Part shown: positions 45,677-53,846 of the stretch, one piece after another
Numbering within the stretch: the stretch's first letter is position 1
Layout of the letters: every line of letters begins with the position of its first letter
Assembly (NCBI GenBank): GCA_905182105.1
Contig: CAJJAR010000006.1
Coordinates: 1 to 64,000 of the forward strand
DNA: 64,000 nt
DNA from: an uncultured Paracoccaceae bacterium
GTDB taxonomy: Bacteria > Pseudomonadota > Alphaproteobacteria > Rhodobacterales > Rhodobacteraceae
Direction of reading: 5' to 3'
The notes under the pieces: model-generated
Databases searched by the model: none
What the model saw: the letters and a program-made list of their open reading frames with translations, nothing else
What the model was told of the DNA's origin: nothing
Program-made: the position numbers and the translations under genes

Positions 45677-46981
45677 TTAATCTTTGAAGACGCGTTTGAA
45701 AATCGTGTCGACGTGTTTGGTGTGGTAGGCCATGTCGAATTTTTCGTTGATTTCTTCAACTGAGAGGGCTTCACATACTTCTGGATCTGCGAGCAATTCT
45801 TCGCGGAAATCAGTGCGGAATTCCCATACTTTCAACGCATTGCGCTGAACCATCGCATAGGATGCTTCACGGCTCACGCCTGCTTGGGTCAGAGCCAACA
45901 AAACACGTTGGGACATAACAAGACCTGGAAACTTGTTCATGTTGTCCATCATGTTTTCAGGGAAGATCAACATGTTGTCGATCACGCCTGTCAAACGGTG
46001 CAAGGCAAAATCCAAAGTGATTGTCGCATCTGGACCAATCGCACGCTCAACGGATGAGTGTGCAATATCACGCTCGTGCCACATGGTGACGTTTTCCATC
46101 GCAGGGATCACGGCCATACGCACGGTACGGGCCAAACCAGTTAGGTTTTCTGTCAAAACAGGGTTCTTTTTGTGCGGCATCGCACTGGAACCTTTTTGGC
46201 CAGCTGAAAAGAACTCAGCCCCTTCCAAAACTTCGGTGCGCTGCATGTGACGAACCTCTGTTGAGACGTTCTCGATAGAGCTCGCAACAACGCCAAGTGC
46301 AGCAAAGAAGGCTGCATGGCGGTCACGTGGGATCACTTGGGTGCTGATTGGCTCTGGTGTCAGGCCAAGCTGCTCACAAACGTGTTCTTCGATTGCTGGG
46401 TCAATGTTTGCGAATGTGCCAACCGCGCCAGAAACGGCACCGGTTGAGATTTCTTCGCGTGCTGTGCGCAAACGTGTCAGGTTGCGATCCATTTCGGCAT
46501 AGAAGCGCGCGAATGTCAGGCCCATCGTTGTTGGTTCGGCGTGGATGCCGTGGCTGCGGCCAACACGAACTGTGTCTTTGTGTTCAATAGCGCGACGTTT
46601 TAAGGCGGCCAATAGCAATTCAACGTCCGCAATCAAGATGTCTGCAGCGCGGACCAACTGGACGTTAAAGCAAGTGTCCAACACGTCAGAGGATGTCATG
46701 CCTTGGTGTACGAAACGCGCCTCGTCGGACCCAACATGCTCGGCCAAGTGGGTCAAAAATGCGATAACGTCGTGCTTTGTTACAGCTTCGATTTCGTCGA
46801 TGCGGGCCACGTCGAATTCAACGTCTTTGGCTTTCCAAACGGCATCCGCGTTTTCACGTGGGATTACACCGATGTTAGCCATAGCTTCGCAGGCGTGCGC
46901 TTCGATTTCGTACCAGATTTTGAACTTGGTTGCAGGGGACCAAATGGCCACCATATCAGGACGGGAATAGCGAGGGATCAT
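45677..46981 (-). CDS. purB: Adenylosuccinate lyase
   Basis: A 434-residue homotetrameric enzyme with two roles in purine synthesis: it releases fumarate from SAICAR and from adenylosuccinate. The fumarase/ASL superfamily signature GSSAMPHKKNPV is at about 264-275. The HQGMTSSDVLDT and RSHGIHAEPTTMGL blocks carry active-site Ser and His residues. The frame continues nine codons upstream to 47008, but MIPRYSRPDMVAIWS is the standard family start. A single-gene unit with its own terminator. Confidence 0.96.
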   Translation of the reverse strand: MIPRYSRPDMVAIWSPATKFKIWYEIEAHACEAMANIGVIPRENADAVWKAKDVEFDVARIDEIEAVTKHDVIAFLTHLAEHVGSDEARFVHQGMTSSDVLDTCFNVQLVRAADILIADVELLLAALKRRAIEHKDTVRVGRSHGIHAEPTTMGLTFARFYAEMDRNLTRLRTAREEISTGAVSGAVGTFANIDPAIEEHVCEQLGLTPEPISTQVIPRDRHAAFFAALGVVASSIENVSTEVRHMQRTEVLEGAEFFSAGQKGSSAMPHKKNPVLTENLTGLARTVRMAVIPAMENVTMWHERDIAHSSVERAIGPDATITLDFALHRLTGVIDNMLIFPENMMDNMNKFPGLVMSQRVLLALTQAGVSREASYAMVQRNALKVWEFRTDFREELLADPEVCEALSVEEINEKFDMAYHTKHVDTIFKRVFKD

Positions 46982-47121
46982 AGTGTGTACCTTTTTGTGG
47001 CTGTTCACGGGATTGCCGCCCCCTTAAACGGGATGTGACCTGACGACAACCTAGGGAAGCTGAAAATGGATCGGTTTGCGCTGAAAATAGGGAAGAATGG
47101 CCTGAAAGCGGGACAAAACGC

Positions 47122-47508
47122 ATGAGACGTGTTTTATCTGATTTCGCTGGACGCTGGAAACTTGAGCGCGATATCTCACCCGTTGCGCGGTTTTTGGGCT
47201 ATGCGGAGTGGAGGGCCGAAGATGGGCTAATGCACTACATCGAAAAGGGAAATCTGGAGATTGCAGGACAAACGCCGATGGTGGCGGAGCGGCGGTATTG
47301 CTGGGACGCTGATCTGAACATCTACTTTGACGATGGACGGTTCTTTCATCAGGTGCCTGCACTGGGCGGGGACGCTGCGCATTGGTGTGACCCTGACCAA
47401 TATGACGCGACCTATGATTTCACGCACTGGCCACAGTGGTCTTGTACATGGCGGGTCAGGGGACCGCGCAAGAACTATACGTTACACAGCCAGTACTCAA
47501 AAACTTGA
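47122..47508 (+). CDS. DUF6314 family protein
   Basis: A 128-residue protein with the family features LSDFAGRWKLERDI, GMHYIEKG-like LMHYIEKGNLEI, RRYCWD.....YFDDGRFFH, HWCDPDQYDATYDF and a terminal WRVRGPRKNYTLHSQY. It is probably a small beta-barrel of lipocalin type by its spaced aromatic strands, which is an inference. Function unknown. It diverges from purB and lies upstream of bioY by 73 bases. Confidence 0.8.
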   Translation: MRRVLSDFAGRWKLERDISPVARFLGYAEWRAEDGLMHYIEKGNLEIAGQTPMVAERRYCWDADLNIYFDDGRFFHQVPALGGDAAHWCDPDQYDATYDFTHWPQWSCTWRVRGPRKNYTLHSQYSKT

Positions 47509-47581
47509 TTATAGACTTGCGAAAAATACGGTGTTTTGCAACAAGTGAGACAAGCAATAACTCTTCAAAGGAACGAAGAAC

Positions 47582-48181
47582 ATGAATTTAGCAACCAATA
47601 ACAAAGTACTGACCGAGCTGTTCGGTGCTACTGAAGGCACCATGCGTTTGGCGAAACAAGCGGCGTTGGTCGTGGCTGGTATCGCGGTTCTCGCGATCGC
47701 TGCAAAGATCAAAATTCCAATGTGGCCAGTGCCTATCACCATGGGAACATTCGCAGTTTTGAGCATCGGCGCTGCATATGGTGCGCGTTTGGGTCTTGCT
47801 ACAATCTTTGGTTACATGCTGATCGGCGCGCTTGGTTTTGATGTGTTCGCAGGGTCTTCTGCTGAGAAGTTCGGCCTTGAATATATAATGGGCGGCACAG
47901 GCGGCTATCTGGTTGGCTACGTTCTGGCTACTTTACTTTTGGGCACTTTGGCGCGCAAAGGCTGGGATCGCTCAGCACCTAAAATGGCTGGTGCTATGCT
48001 TTTGGGCAACGCACTGATTTACATCCCGGGCCTTATCTGGTTGGGCATGTTGTACGGTTGGGACAAGCCAATCTTGGCATGGGGCCTGATACCATTCTTG
48101 GTCGGTGATGTGGTTAAGCTGGCATTGGCCGCAGCCTTGTTCCCAGCGATCTGGAAGTTTGTAAGCCGCACACGCGACTAA
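47582..48181 (+). CDS. bioY: Biotin transporter BioY
   Basis: A 199-residue inner-membrane substrate-binding (S) component of biotin ECF transport with about six helices. The hallmark segment KIKIPMWPVPITMGTFAVLSIGAAYGARLG is present (positions about 43-72), as are GYMLIGALGFDVFAGSS and GGTGGYLVGYVLATLLLG. No bioM/bioN energising genes are next to it; BioY alone can transport biotin in some bacteria. AAAGGA precedes the ATG, and a strong terminator follows. Confidence 0.95.
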   Translation: MNLATNNKVLTELFGATEGTMRLAKQAALVVAGIAVLAIAAKIKIPMWPVPITMGTFAVLSIGAAYGARLGLATIFGYMLIGALGFDVFAGSSAEKFGLEYIMGGTGGYLVGYVLATLLLGTLARKGWDRSAPKMAGAMLLGNALIYIPGLIWLGMLYGWDKPILAWGLIPFLVGDVVKLALAAALFPAIWKFVSRTRD

Positions 48182-48187
48182 CATCTA

Positions 48188-48991
48188 CTACCTACATTTT
48201 ACAAAAAGGCGTGCCCCAAACGGGGTGCGCCTTTTTCGTTTTTGGACGGTTGAAGGGAAGGGCCAAGGGCGGAACAAGGCAAAGGTTAAGGCCGCGTACG
48301 GTGGGGTGAGTGGGGAAAACTGCACAGAAACGGGCGCGAACTGTACAGCCCCCACGGTAGAGCATGCGGGGGTTTGGGGGAGGAATGGGCAAACTGCACA
48401 GAACAGCGGATGATCTGTACAGTTTGGCGATTTTGGAGCGTTAACGAATTGGCAAGGCTCACCCGCACTGGTCAGCGTTGGCTCTGGCTCCTCGACGTTG
48501 GCATTCAGGCCGATAGGAAGAGTTAATGTCTTTTCGTTTGGTTGCACAAGAAAACTGGTGCCCGTGTCATATTGGGTGACGATACGATGGGGCAGATCGC
48601 TGCCATTGAAGACAAAATCACGATTGGCGTCCTCGCCGCTGTCAGGTCCTTTGCTGACCGCAAAGCTGGGATTATAAATGGTACCGTCATGGTTTTTCAC
48701 TGCGGTGAGTTTGTAAACTTTCGGCAGTTCCTCGTATGCCTCTTGGATTTCCGCGATTTCTTCGGCCGTCTCAGTGTCCTCAGTGTCCTCAGTTGCTTCA
48801 GTATCATCTGTGTCGACAGTAAACTTTACGTTCTCCAGAAGTTCAGTGGTCCCGTCTTTTGAGGCAGCTTCAAGTTCGTCTTTGGCGGTTTTGAGGAGCG
48901 CGTTGATTTGTGCTTCGTCTTCTTCAGGTGAAGGAAGCATGACTGTAGCAAGCCCCAGACCCATGAGAGATAAAAGTCCCAATAAAAGCAT
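48188..48991 (-). CDS. Unknown acidic secreted or anchored protein
   Basis: Not recognised. The 267-residue frame starts at ATG 48991 after GAGG with a signal or anchor helix (MLLLGLLSLMGLGLATVMLP). An acidic Thr/Asp/Glu stretch with near-repeats follows (TDDTEATEDTEDTETAEE), then a more regular domain (VYKLTAVKNHDGTIYNPSFA, PHRIVTQYDTGTSFLVQPNE) to about residue 175. The last 90 residues are Pro/Cys-rich and run through paired CTG(C/T)ACAG sites and the bioY terminator, so the natural C-terminus may be earlier and the extension a read-through. A TTG at 49006 is an alternative start. Confidence 0.5.
   Translation of the reverse strand: MLLLGLLSLMGLGLATVMLPSPEEDEAQINALLKTAKDELEAASKDGTTELLENVKFTVDTDDTEATEDTEDTETAEEIAEIQEAYEELPKVYKLTAVKNHDGTIYNPSFAVSKGPDSGEDANRDFVFNGSDLPHRIVTQYDTGTSFLVQPNEKTLTLPIGLNANVEEPEPTLTSAGEPCQFVNAPKSPNCTDHPLFCAVCPFLPQTPACSTVGAVQFAPVSVQFSPLTPPYAALTFALFRPWPFPSTVQKRKRRTPFGARLFVKCR
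48203..48236 (+). terminator. Rho-independent terminator of bioY
   Basis: AAAAAGGCG.GCCCC pairs with GGGG.GCGCCTTTTT across a short loop with a small internal mismatch. It lies 21 bases after the bioY stop. Confidence 0.85.
48320..48422. repeat. Two pairs of CTG(C/T)ACAG sites with equal spacing
   Basis: CTGCACAG at 48320-48327 and the perfect palindrome CTGTACAG at 48341-48348 are 21 bases apart centre to centre. The same pair recurs at 48394-48401 and 48415-48422 with the same order and spacing. The second unit also extends to CAAACTGCACAG ... CTGTACAGTTTG, a near-perfect 12-base inverted repeat. Identical two-turn spacing suggests protein-binding sites on one DNA face. Alternatively it is a decayed tandem duplication. 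Confidence 0.5.
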
Positions 48992-49149
48992 AATGTGCGT
49001 CCTCAAAAAATATTATGTGCCGTTCGACTAATTAATATTCTCCTTTTGCGTGTGCTTTTGGGCGTGAGTGAGGCGAACTGTGGCAAGTTTGCGAATAATT
49101 AGCGTCAAATTTGGAATCTGGGGAAGCATCCGGTTGAGAGTTGGCATTG

Positions 49150-49176
49150 GATGGTGCGCGGAATTCGCGCACCATC
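49150..49176 (-). terminator. Hairpin after the glyoxalase-superfamily gene
   Basis: GATGGTGCGCG and CGCGCACCATC form a perfect 11-bp stem around GAATT, ending five bases from the stop of the leftward gene at 49182. No strong T-run follows, so termination is likely but not certain. Confidence 0.6.
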
Positions 49177-49181
49177 TTCGC

Positions 49182-49619
49182 TTAGTTGTTTAAAACCATC
49201 TGTGCTTGGCCGTTCGAGGTTTTGGCGCTTGATCGCCCGTCTGGTCCGACCGTGCCATTCACATGGCGGCGCAGGTTGCTGAAGTGCTCGGACTCTACCA
49301 CATCCACCCCTTCATCATACACCACTGTCAGCGCCCAGTGTGTGCTGCTTATGCTGCGGGCAGCTTTGGTTTGTTCGGCGAACCCGTTTCCCAGATAGTA
49401 TCCTGAAACCCGTTGCCCCACCTGCCAATCGCGGTGGTTTGTGCGTGCCTCGTCAAAGGATCGTGCGTTAAGTGTATTCCAATCGCGTGCCCCGTAGGTT
49501 TGCACGATGGCCTCTAGGCTTTGTCCGTGGCTGATGGTTTTGCCTTGCTCGCTTAATGTCGTGCGCAGGCGTTTGGCCTGTGATTTCAGGGCCGTACGTG
49601 AGGGAATTGGGTTGTCCAT
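49182..49619 (-). CDS. Glyoxalase-superfamily-associated protein
   Basis: A 145-residue protein. The N-terminal 55 residues (LKSQAKRLRTTLSEQGKTIS then HGQSLEAIVQTYGARDWNTLNA) match a small helical domain found in proteins annotated as glyoxalase superfamily in Rhodobacteraceae, related to regions seen in plasmid-borne proteins. The C-terminal part (VGQRVSGYYLGNGFAEQTKA, WALTVVYDEGVDVV) is beta-rich. No metal-binding glyoxalase residues are evident, so enzymatic activity is doubtful. Monocistronic, with a hairpin after the stop. The assignment is by motif memory only. Confidence 0.55.
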   Translation of the reverse strand: MDNPIPSRTALKSQAKRLRTTLSEQGKTISHGQSLEAIVQTYGARDWNTLNARSFDEARTNHRDWQVGQRVSGYYLGNGFAEQTKAARSISSTHWALTVVYDEGVDVVESEHFSNLRRHVNGTVGPDGRSSAKTSNGQAQMVLNN

Positions 49620-49860
49620 TCCGTGATTTCCTTATGGTCGCTTAAGGGGCTGATCGGGTGTCCGCGTTGCCGAAGGTCCGTATGCGACGAGAAGGTCGAA
49701 CAGGAACGTTTATCAGCGCTTCACCATTTGCGTCCAGCAGGGGACTGGCCCCTATGGGCTGTTCATTGCGGTGGATGGTGTGTGGGCAATTACAGGTTTC
49801 GCTTGGTCAGGATTGCTTATAGTTTGGGTAGTAACGTTTTGCATCAAAAGGGTGGGTTCA

Positions 49861-50766
49861 TTGACCACTGTTATTTCCAGCCCTACGTGGCAGCTGATCT
49901 TGGTCGTTTGGGGCACCAAATACGGTGTTGACGAGTTGAACCAGTTGATTGAGGCGGCTGTGGCCAATACCCCAAATCCGCCTCGTGTGGTGATGGTGTC
50001 CGATCGCGCCCGTCCGGGTCTGTTGCCTGAGGTTGAGGTGCGCATGATCCCTGAATTCTATTTGAACCCCGAACTGATGCAGGCGGGCTGTCAGACCAAG
50101 CTGGCAATTTTCGAAGAGGGCGTGTTGCCTGACGATTTGCCCGCAATCTTTGTGGACATCGATACGATGGTGATGGGCGATTTGGCGCAGATGTTGTCCC
50201 TTGCGGTTACACCGCAAAATATCGTGCTGTTTCAAAGTGCAGTCTTGCCGTTTGGTTCCTTTGCCCGTTGGTTGTGGACGGTTACAAAGACGCGGCGTTA
50301 TGCGCGGGGCAATTCTTCGATTATTGTGTTTCACCCAGCTCATTGTGGCTATGTGGCAACGCGATTTCGGTCTTTGTTTGCTCAGCATGGCGGTTTGAAT
50401 TACCGCCCGATGATTGCGGATGAGCGGTTCATTTCGTGGGTTGCTCAGCCTCATATGGCTGCGATCCCGCGCAGGTTAGCGGTGAAGTTCCCGACCGAGT
50501 TTATGTGGTCATGGCGTTGGTTTATCTATGTGCGCGGTGCTATGCCATGGAACCGCCGCCGCTGGTCTAGGTTGACGGCGCTAACGTTGCCGGGACTTGC
50601 ATTTAAAGGCCAAGACCTTGTGTCATTGCCCGAGGGAACAGAGATGCAGGACCGCAAGGGCCGCCGCCTGATTTGGTCTGCGCGCGCCCTTGGTCCCATC
50701 AAACAGATGATCATCAACTATTACAGCCCCCTTGATGCAGATAAGAAAACTGGAGAGACATTATGA
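49861..50766 (+). CDS. Putative glycosyltransferase of the sialic-acid locus
   Basis: About 301 residues from a TTG at 49861; the frame is open further upstream, including a hydrophobic stretch, so the start is unsettled. FVDIDTMVMGDLAQML (about 98-113) resembles the DxD metal/nucleotide-sugar motif of GT-A enzymes such as GT8, and SSIIVFHPAHCGYV plus the ADERFISWV segment fit such transferases. The acceptor and donor are unknown. Its stop overlaps the neuA start by four bases (ATGA), so it is translationally coupled to CMP-sugar synthesis. Confidence 0.6.
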   Translation: MTTVISSPTWQLILVVWGTKYGVDELNQLIEAAVANTPNPPRVVMVSDRARPGLLPEVEVRMIPEFYLNPELMQAGCQTKLAIFEEGVLPDDLPAIFVDIDTMVMGDLAQMLSLAVTPQNIVLFQSAVLPFGSFARWLWTVTKTRRYARGNSSIIVFHPAHCGYVATRFRSLFAQHGGLNYRPMIADERFISWVAQPHMAAIPRRLAVKFPTEFMWSWRWFIYVRGAMPWNRRRWSRLTALTLPGLAFKGQDLVSLPEGTEMQDRKGRRLIWSARALGPIKQMIINYYSPLDADKKTGETL

Positions 50767-51467
50767 TTCTTGGTCACATTGGAGCACGCAAAGGGTCGAA
50801 GGGCGTACCCAACAAGAACTTTGGCATGTTGTGCGGTAAGCATCTGATTGATTGGTCTTTGGATCACTTGTTTGACTCAGATCAGATTGATGCGGTTGTT
50901 GTCTCGACAGATGATGAGGCGATGTATGTCCACGCGGTCAAGCGCGGTGCATTAGATATTGGTTTACGTCCTGCCCATTTGGCCACGGACGCTGCCCCCA
51001 AATGGGGCGTGTGGCAGCATGCGCTGCAAGCTTCTCAAGGGGTGTTGGGCGCTAAGGTTGATACGTTCGTCGATTTGGATTGCACAGGTCCACTGCGCTT
51101 GCCTGAGGATGTGGTGAACGCGCTGCGTTTGTTTGATGAAGAACGCCCCGACATGGTGATGAGCGTTTGTGAGGCCAAGAAGAACCCATATTTCAATCTG
51201 GTTGAGACTGATGAAACGGGGGCTTTGCAGGTGTCAAAGCCATTGCCTGGTGGTGTTTGGTCCCGTCAGGTGGCCCCGCCGGTTTGGGAACATGCCGCGT
51301 CCACATACGTGATTGATCCGGCGTATCTGGCAAAAGCATCGACCATTTATGAGGGGCGCGTGATCCCCTATATCATGCCGCCAGAGCGCTGCATCGACAT
51401 CGATAACCCAATTGATTTTCGCATTGTGGAAATCTTGATGAAAGAGCGTTTGGCCGCTGCGGAATAA
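50763..51467 (+). CDS. neuA: Acylneuraminate (CMP-sialic acid) cytidylyltransferase
   Basis: A 234-residue nucleotidyltransferase that joins CTP to a nonulosonic acid to give the CMP-activated donor. The N-terminus has GARKGSKGVPNKN, the pyrophosphorylase motif of NeuA/PseF proteins. TFVDLDCTGPLRLPEDV is the usual 'LQPTSPLR' block in altered form, and DIDNPIDFRIVE is the conserved C-terminal block. Specificity among Neu5Ac, legionaminic and pseudaminic acid cannot be read directly. Coupled to the upstream glycosyltransferase; a hairpin follows. Confidence 0.85.
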   Translation: MILGHIGARKGSKGVPNKNFGMLCGKHLIDWSLDHLFDSDQIDAVVVSTDDEAMYVHAVKRGALDIGLRPAHLATDAAPKWGVWQHALQASQGVLGAKVDTFVDLDCTGPLRLPEDVVNALRLFDEERPDMVMSVCEAKKNPYFNLVETDETGALQVSKPLPGGVWSRQVAPPVWEHAASTYVIDPAYLAKASTIYEGRVIPYIMPPERCIDIDNPIDFRIVEILMKERLAAAE

Positions 51468-51476
51468 CGATTCAGC

Positions 51477-51505
51477 CCAGCCCCTGAGCGGTGTTGAGGG
51501 GTTGG
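51477..51505. terminator. Hairpin between convergent neuA and neuC
   Basis: CCAGCCCCT (51477-51485) pairs with AGGGGTTGG (51497-51505) with one G-T type mismatch. It sits in the 51-base gap between convergent genes. No T-run is evident on either side. Confidence 0.5.
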
Positions 51506-51518
51506 CAATTCGCCGTAT

Positions 51519-52640
51519 CTATTCGTGGTCTTGGAAGTTCTTTTGCAGGTTTTGTGTCCAAAACGTGGGCTCTTTGATCGCGCTCACAAAATGCTCTGCG
51601 GCACGCCCTTCGCCAAAGGCGGTGTGGGGCGTATATTTTTGTCCCCAGTATTGCGTCAGGTAGCCCAATATATCATCGGTGTTTTTTGCTGCACTACTGA
51701 ACAGGGATGGTGCTACACCTCGGTTGGTTTGGCGCGTGCCGATGTCCAAGGAAGGTAGCCCCAAAAACGGTGCCTCGCGGACACCAGCCGACGAGTTACC
51801 AACCATAAAGTTGGCGTTCTTCATCAGTTCTGAGAAATGCGAGAACCGCATAGAGGGTAGGGTGCGAAACCGTTCAGAGGGCAGTTTTGCGATTTGATCA
51901 AAGATCTTATCAGACCCCGGATCATTGTTGGGCGCGATAACCACATAGTTGCGTCTGCTTTGAACTAGCGCGTCAAACAGGCTTACTGCCTGTTGACCCA
52001 TCGTCTCTTGTTCTGAAGTGACGGGGTGGAAAATCACGATGCCAAAGTCATCGAACGGGATTTCGTAACGCTCAAGCACCTGATCAATTGTCACGCCAGA
52101 TGGACCTGCGTGAAAATCCAGTTCGGGGGAACCAAGCACGTGAATGCTGTTTTCGGTTTCACCCAACCCCATGACCCGTCGCTTTGCATCCTGAGAAGAG
52201 ACAAAGTGATAGGTCGCCAACTTGCTGTTACAGTGTCGGAACATTTCGTCAATCGTGCCTGATACCTCACCACCCTCGATGTGGGCGGAGGGGATGTAGT
52301 TGGTGGCGCAGACCAATGAGCAGGCCAAGGCTTCTAGCCGATCCCCGTGAATGACCACAAGGTCCGGTTTGTGTTCTAGGGCGAAGTCAGAGAAGGCGAT
52401 GACCGTTTTGGCAAGTATCATATCCTGTGGATCACCAGCGCGCTGATTGAGGAATTCGTGAACTTCCACACCCTCCATCCGCCGCACTTCTATCTTGGTC
52501 AGACCGTATTGTTCCAGCATGTGCATGCCGGTTACAAAGAAAGAGACTGCAAAACCCTGATCGCGCGCGGCAACCGCCAGCGGTGCAAGCTTGCCGAAAT
52601 CGGCACGGGTTCCAGTAACAAAAATGATAGATTTACTCAT
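51519..52640 (-). CDS. neuC: UDP-N-acetylglucosamine 2-epimerase (hydrolysing), NeuC type
   Basis: A 373-residue GT-B-fold enzyme that converts UDP-GlcNAc to ManNAc and UDP (or the analogous step for legionaminic acid). IIFVTGTRADFGKLAPL at the N-terminus, VVIHGDRLEALACSLVCA, AHIEGGEVSGTIDEMFRH and GNSSAGVREAPFLGLP are the NeuC family motifs. It lies on the opposite strand from neuA and neuB, so the pathway genes are not one operon. Length is normal. Confidence 0.9.
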   Translation of the reverse strand: MSKSIIFVTGTRADFGKLAPLAVAARDQGFAVSFFVTGMHMLEQYGLTKIEVRRMEGVEVHEFLNQRAGDPQDMILAKTVIAFSDFALEHKPDLVVIHGDRLEALACSLVCATNYIPSAHIEGGEVSGTIDEMFRHCNSKLATYHFVSSQDAKRRVMGLGETENSIHVLGSPELDFHAGPSGVTIDQVLERYEIPFDDFGIVIFHPVTSEQETMGQQAVSLFDALVQSRRNYVVIAPNNDPGSDKIFDQIAKLPSERFRTLPSMRFSHFSELMKNANFMVGNSSAGVREAPFLGLPSLDIGTRQTNRGVAPSLFSSAAKNTDDILGYLTQYWGQKYTPHTAFGEGRAAEHFVSAIKEPTFWTQNLQKNFQDHE

Positions 52641-52891
52641 ACTGGCTTGTACCTCTTAGCCAACGCCCCCCGCAAGTGGCCTTTGATGTTTTTGAGAGCT
52701 TAACCGTTGGTGGGAGGTTGTCGATGTCATTGGGCTGATAAAGTGCAGTGCTGTTCGGGTGGTTTGATTTGGTTGTAAGCTAAAGCGACATGGGCTAAAT
52801 CCTTGCCAAAGAGGGATTAAGCGGCGTCGCTTTTTCTTGGGCCACGCAGTGGGGGCAACCCGTCGAACCGATCAAGGGACTGAATAAAGTC

Positions 52892-53845
52892 ATGCGTTTT
52901 AACAGTGATGCTGCCATCGATTTAGTCTTGCGGGGGATAATCGGTTTTACGCGACTGTTTGGCTATTGCACGCGGGTCAAATTATTTGGCTTTATCGCCA
53001 GCTATGTCGTCGCTCCTGTGTTTGGGTATATCAAAAAAGCTGTTCGCAATTTGCAGCTGGTTCACCCTGACATGTCTACGCGCGAAGCCCGTAAGATCGC
53101 GCATGAGGTTGCCACTAACTTCGGTAAGAACATGATCGAGAACTATAACAAACATGATGTTGCCGCGGCCCTAAAACCTGAAAATATCGGTGGTGCGGGG
53201 TACGACCAAATGATGGTCGCCATTGCTGAGGGCCGGCCCGTGATGCTGGTTTCTGGCCATATCGGTAATTATGAGGCGATGCGTATTGCGCTTTATACAC
53301 TGGGCCATCAATCGGCCTGCCTGTTTCGCCCTGCATCCAATCCGCATTTTGATGAGCATTACACCCAGAACTATGGCTATTTGACGGGGCCTGCATTTCC
53401 ACAAAGCCGCAAAGGGTTTTTGGGGTTCATCCGTCATTTGCGCGAAGGCGGAATTGCGACAATGTTGTTTGATGTGCGTGCCACCCAATATCAAGACGTT
53501 GATTTTTTTGGAATTCCTGCGCCAACATCTGATGTGCCTGCTAAGATTGCGATGAAGACGGGCGCGTTGTTTGTGCCATGTTTCACCCACCGTGGACCAG
53601 ATGGGATGACCCATCACATTGATTTCGAAACGCCTATTGAACACAGCACGTCTTATGAGATGATGGCTGAAATGTCGGATCGTCTTGAGGCACAGGTGCG
53701 CCGCTTTCCTGCGCAGTGGTTGTGGTTTCATGACCGTTGGGGCACGGCCGAGGTGCGCGCGCAACGCGTGGCGGCAAAGTTAGAGACCGCTGCCAGTGGC
53801 GGCGATGCGACAGGATTGAACACAACCAACAACAAGGACCACTAA
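52892..53845 (+). CDS. Lipid A-type acyltransferase (LpxL/HtrB family)
   Basis: A 317-residue peripheral membrane acyltransferase. The catalytic H-x4-E is SGHIGNYEAM (His123, Glu128); the RATQYQDVDFFGIPAPTSDV segment and the terminal PAQWLWFHDRWG match the family that adds secondary acyl chains to lipid A. The final 20 residues are low-complexity. Its stop is one base from the neuB start, so acylation and sialic-acid synthase are made from one transcript. The 250 bases upstream contain its promoter region, with no clear motif. Confidence 0.85.
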   Translation: MRFNSDAAIDLVLRGIIGFTRLFGYCTRVKLFGFIASYVVAPVFGYIKKAVRNLQLVHPDMSTREARKIAHEVATNFGKNMIENYNKHDVAAALKPENIGGAGYDQMMVAIAEGRPVMLVSGHIGNYEAMRIALYTLGHQSACLFRPASNPHFDEHYTQNYGYLTGPAFPQSRKGFLGFIRHLREGGIATMLFDVRATQYQDVDFFGIPAPTSDVPAKIAMKTGALFVPCFTHRGPDGMTHHIDFETPIEHSTSYEMMAEMSDRLEAQVRRFPAQWLWFHDRWGTAEVRAQRVAAKLETAASGGDATGLNTTNNKDH

Positions 53846-53846
53846 G

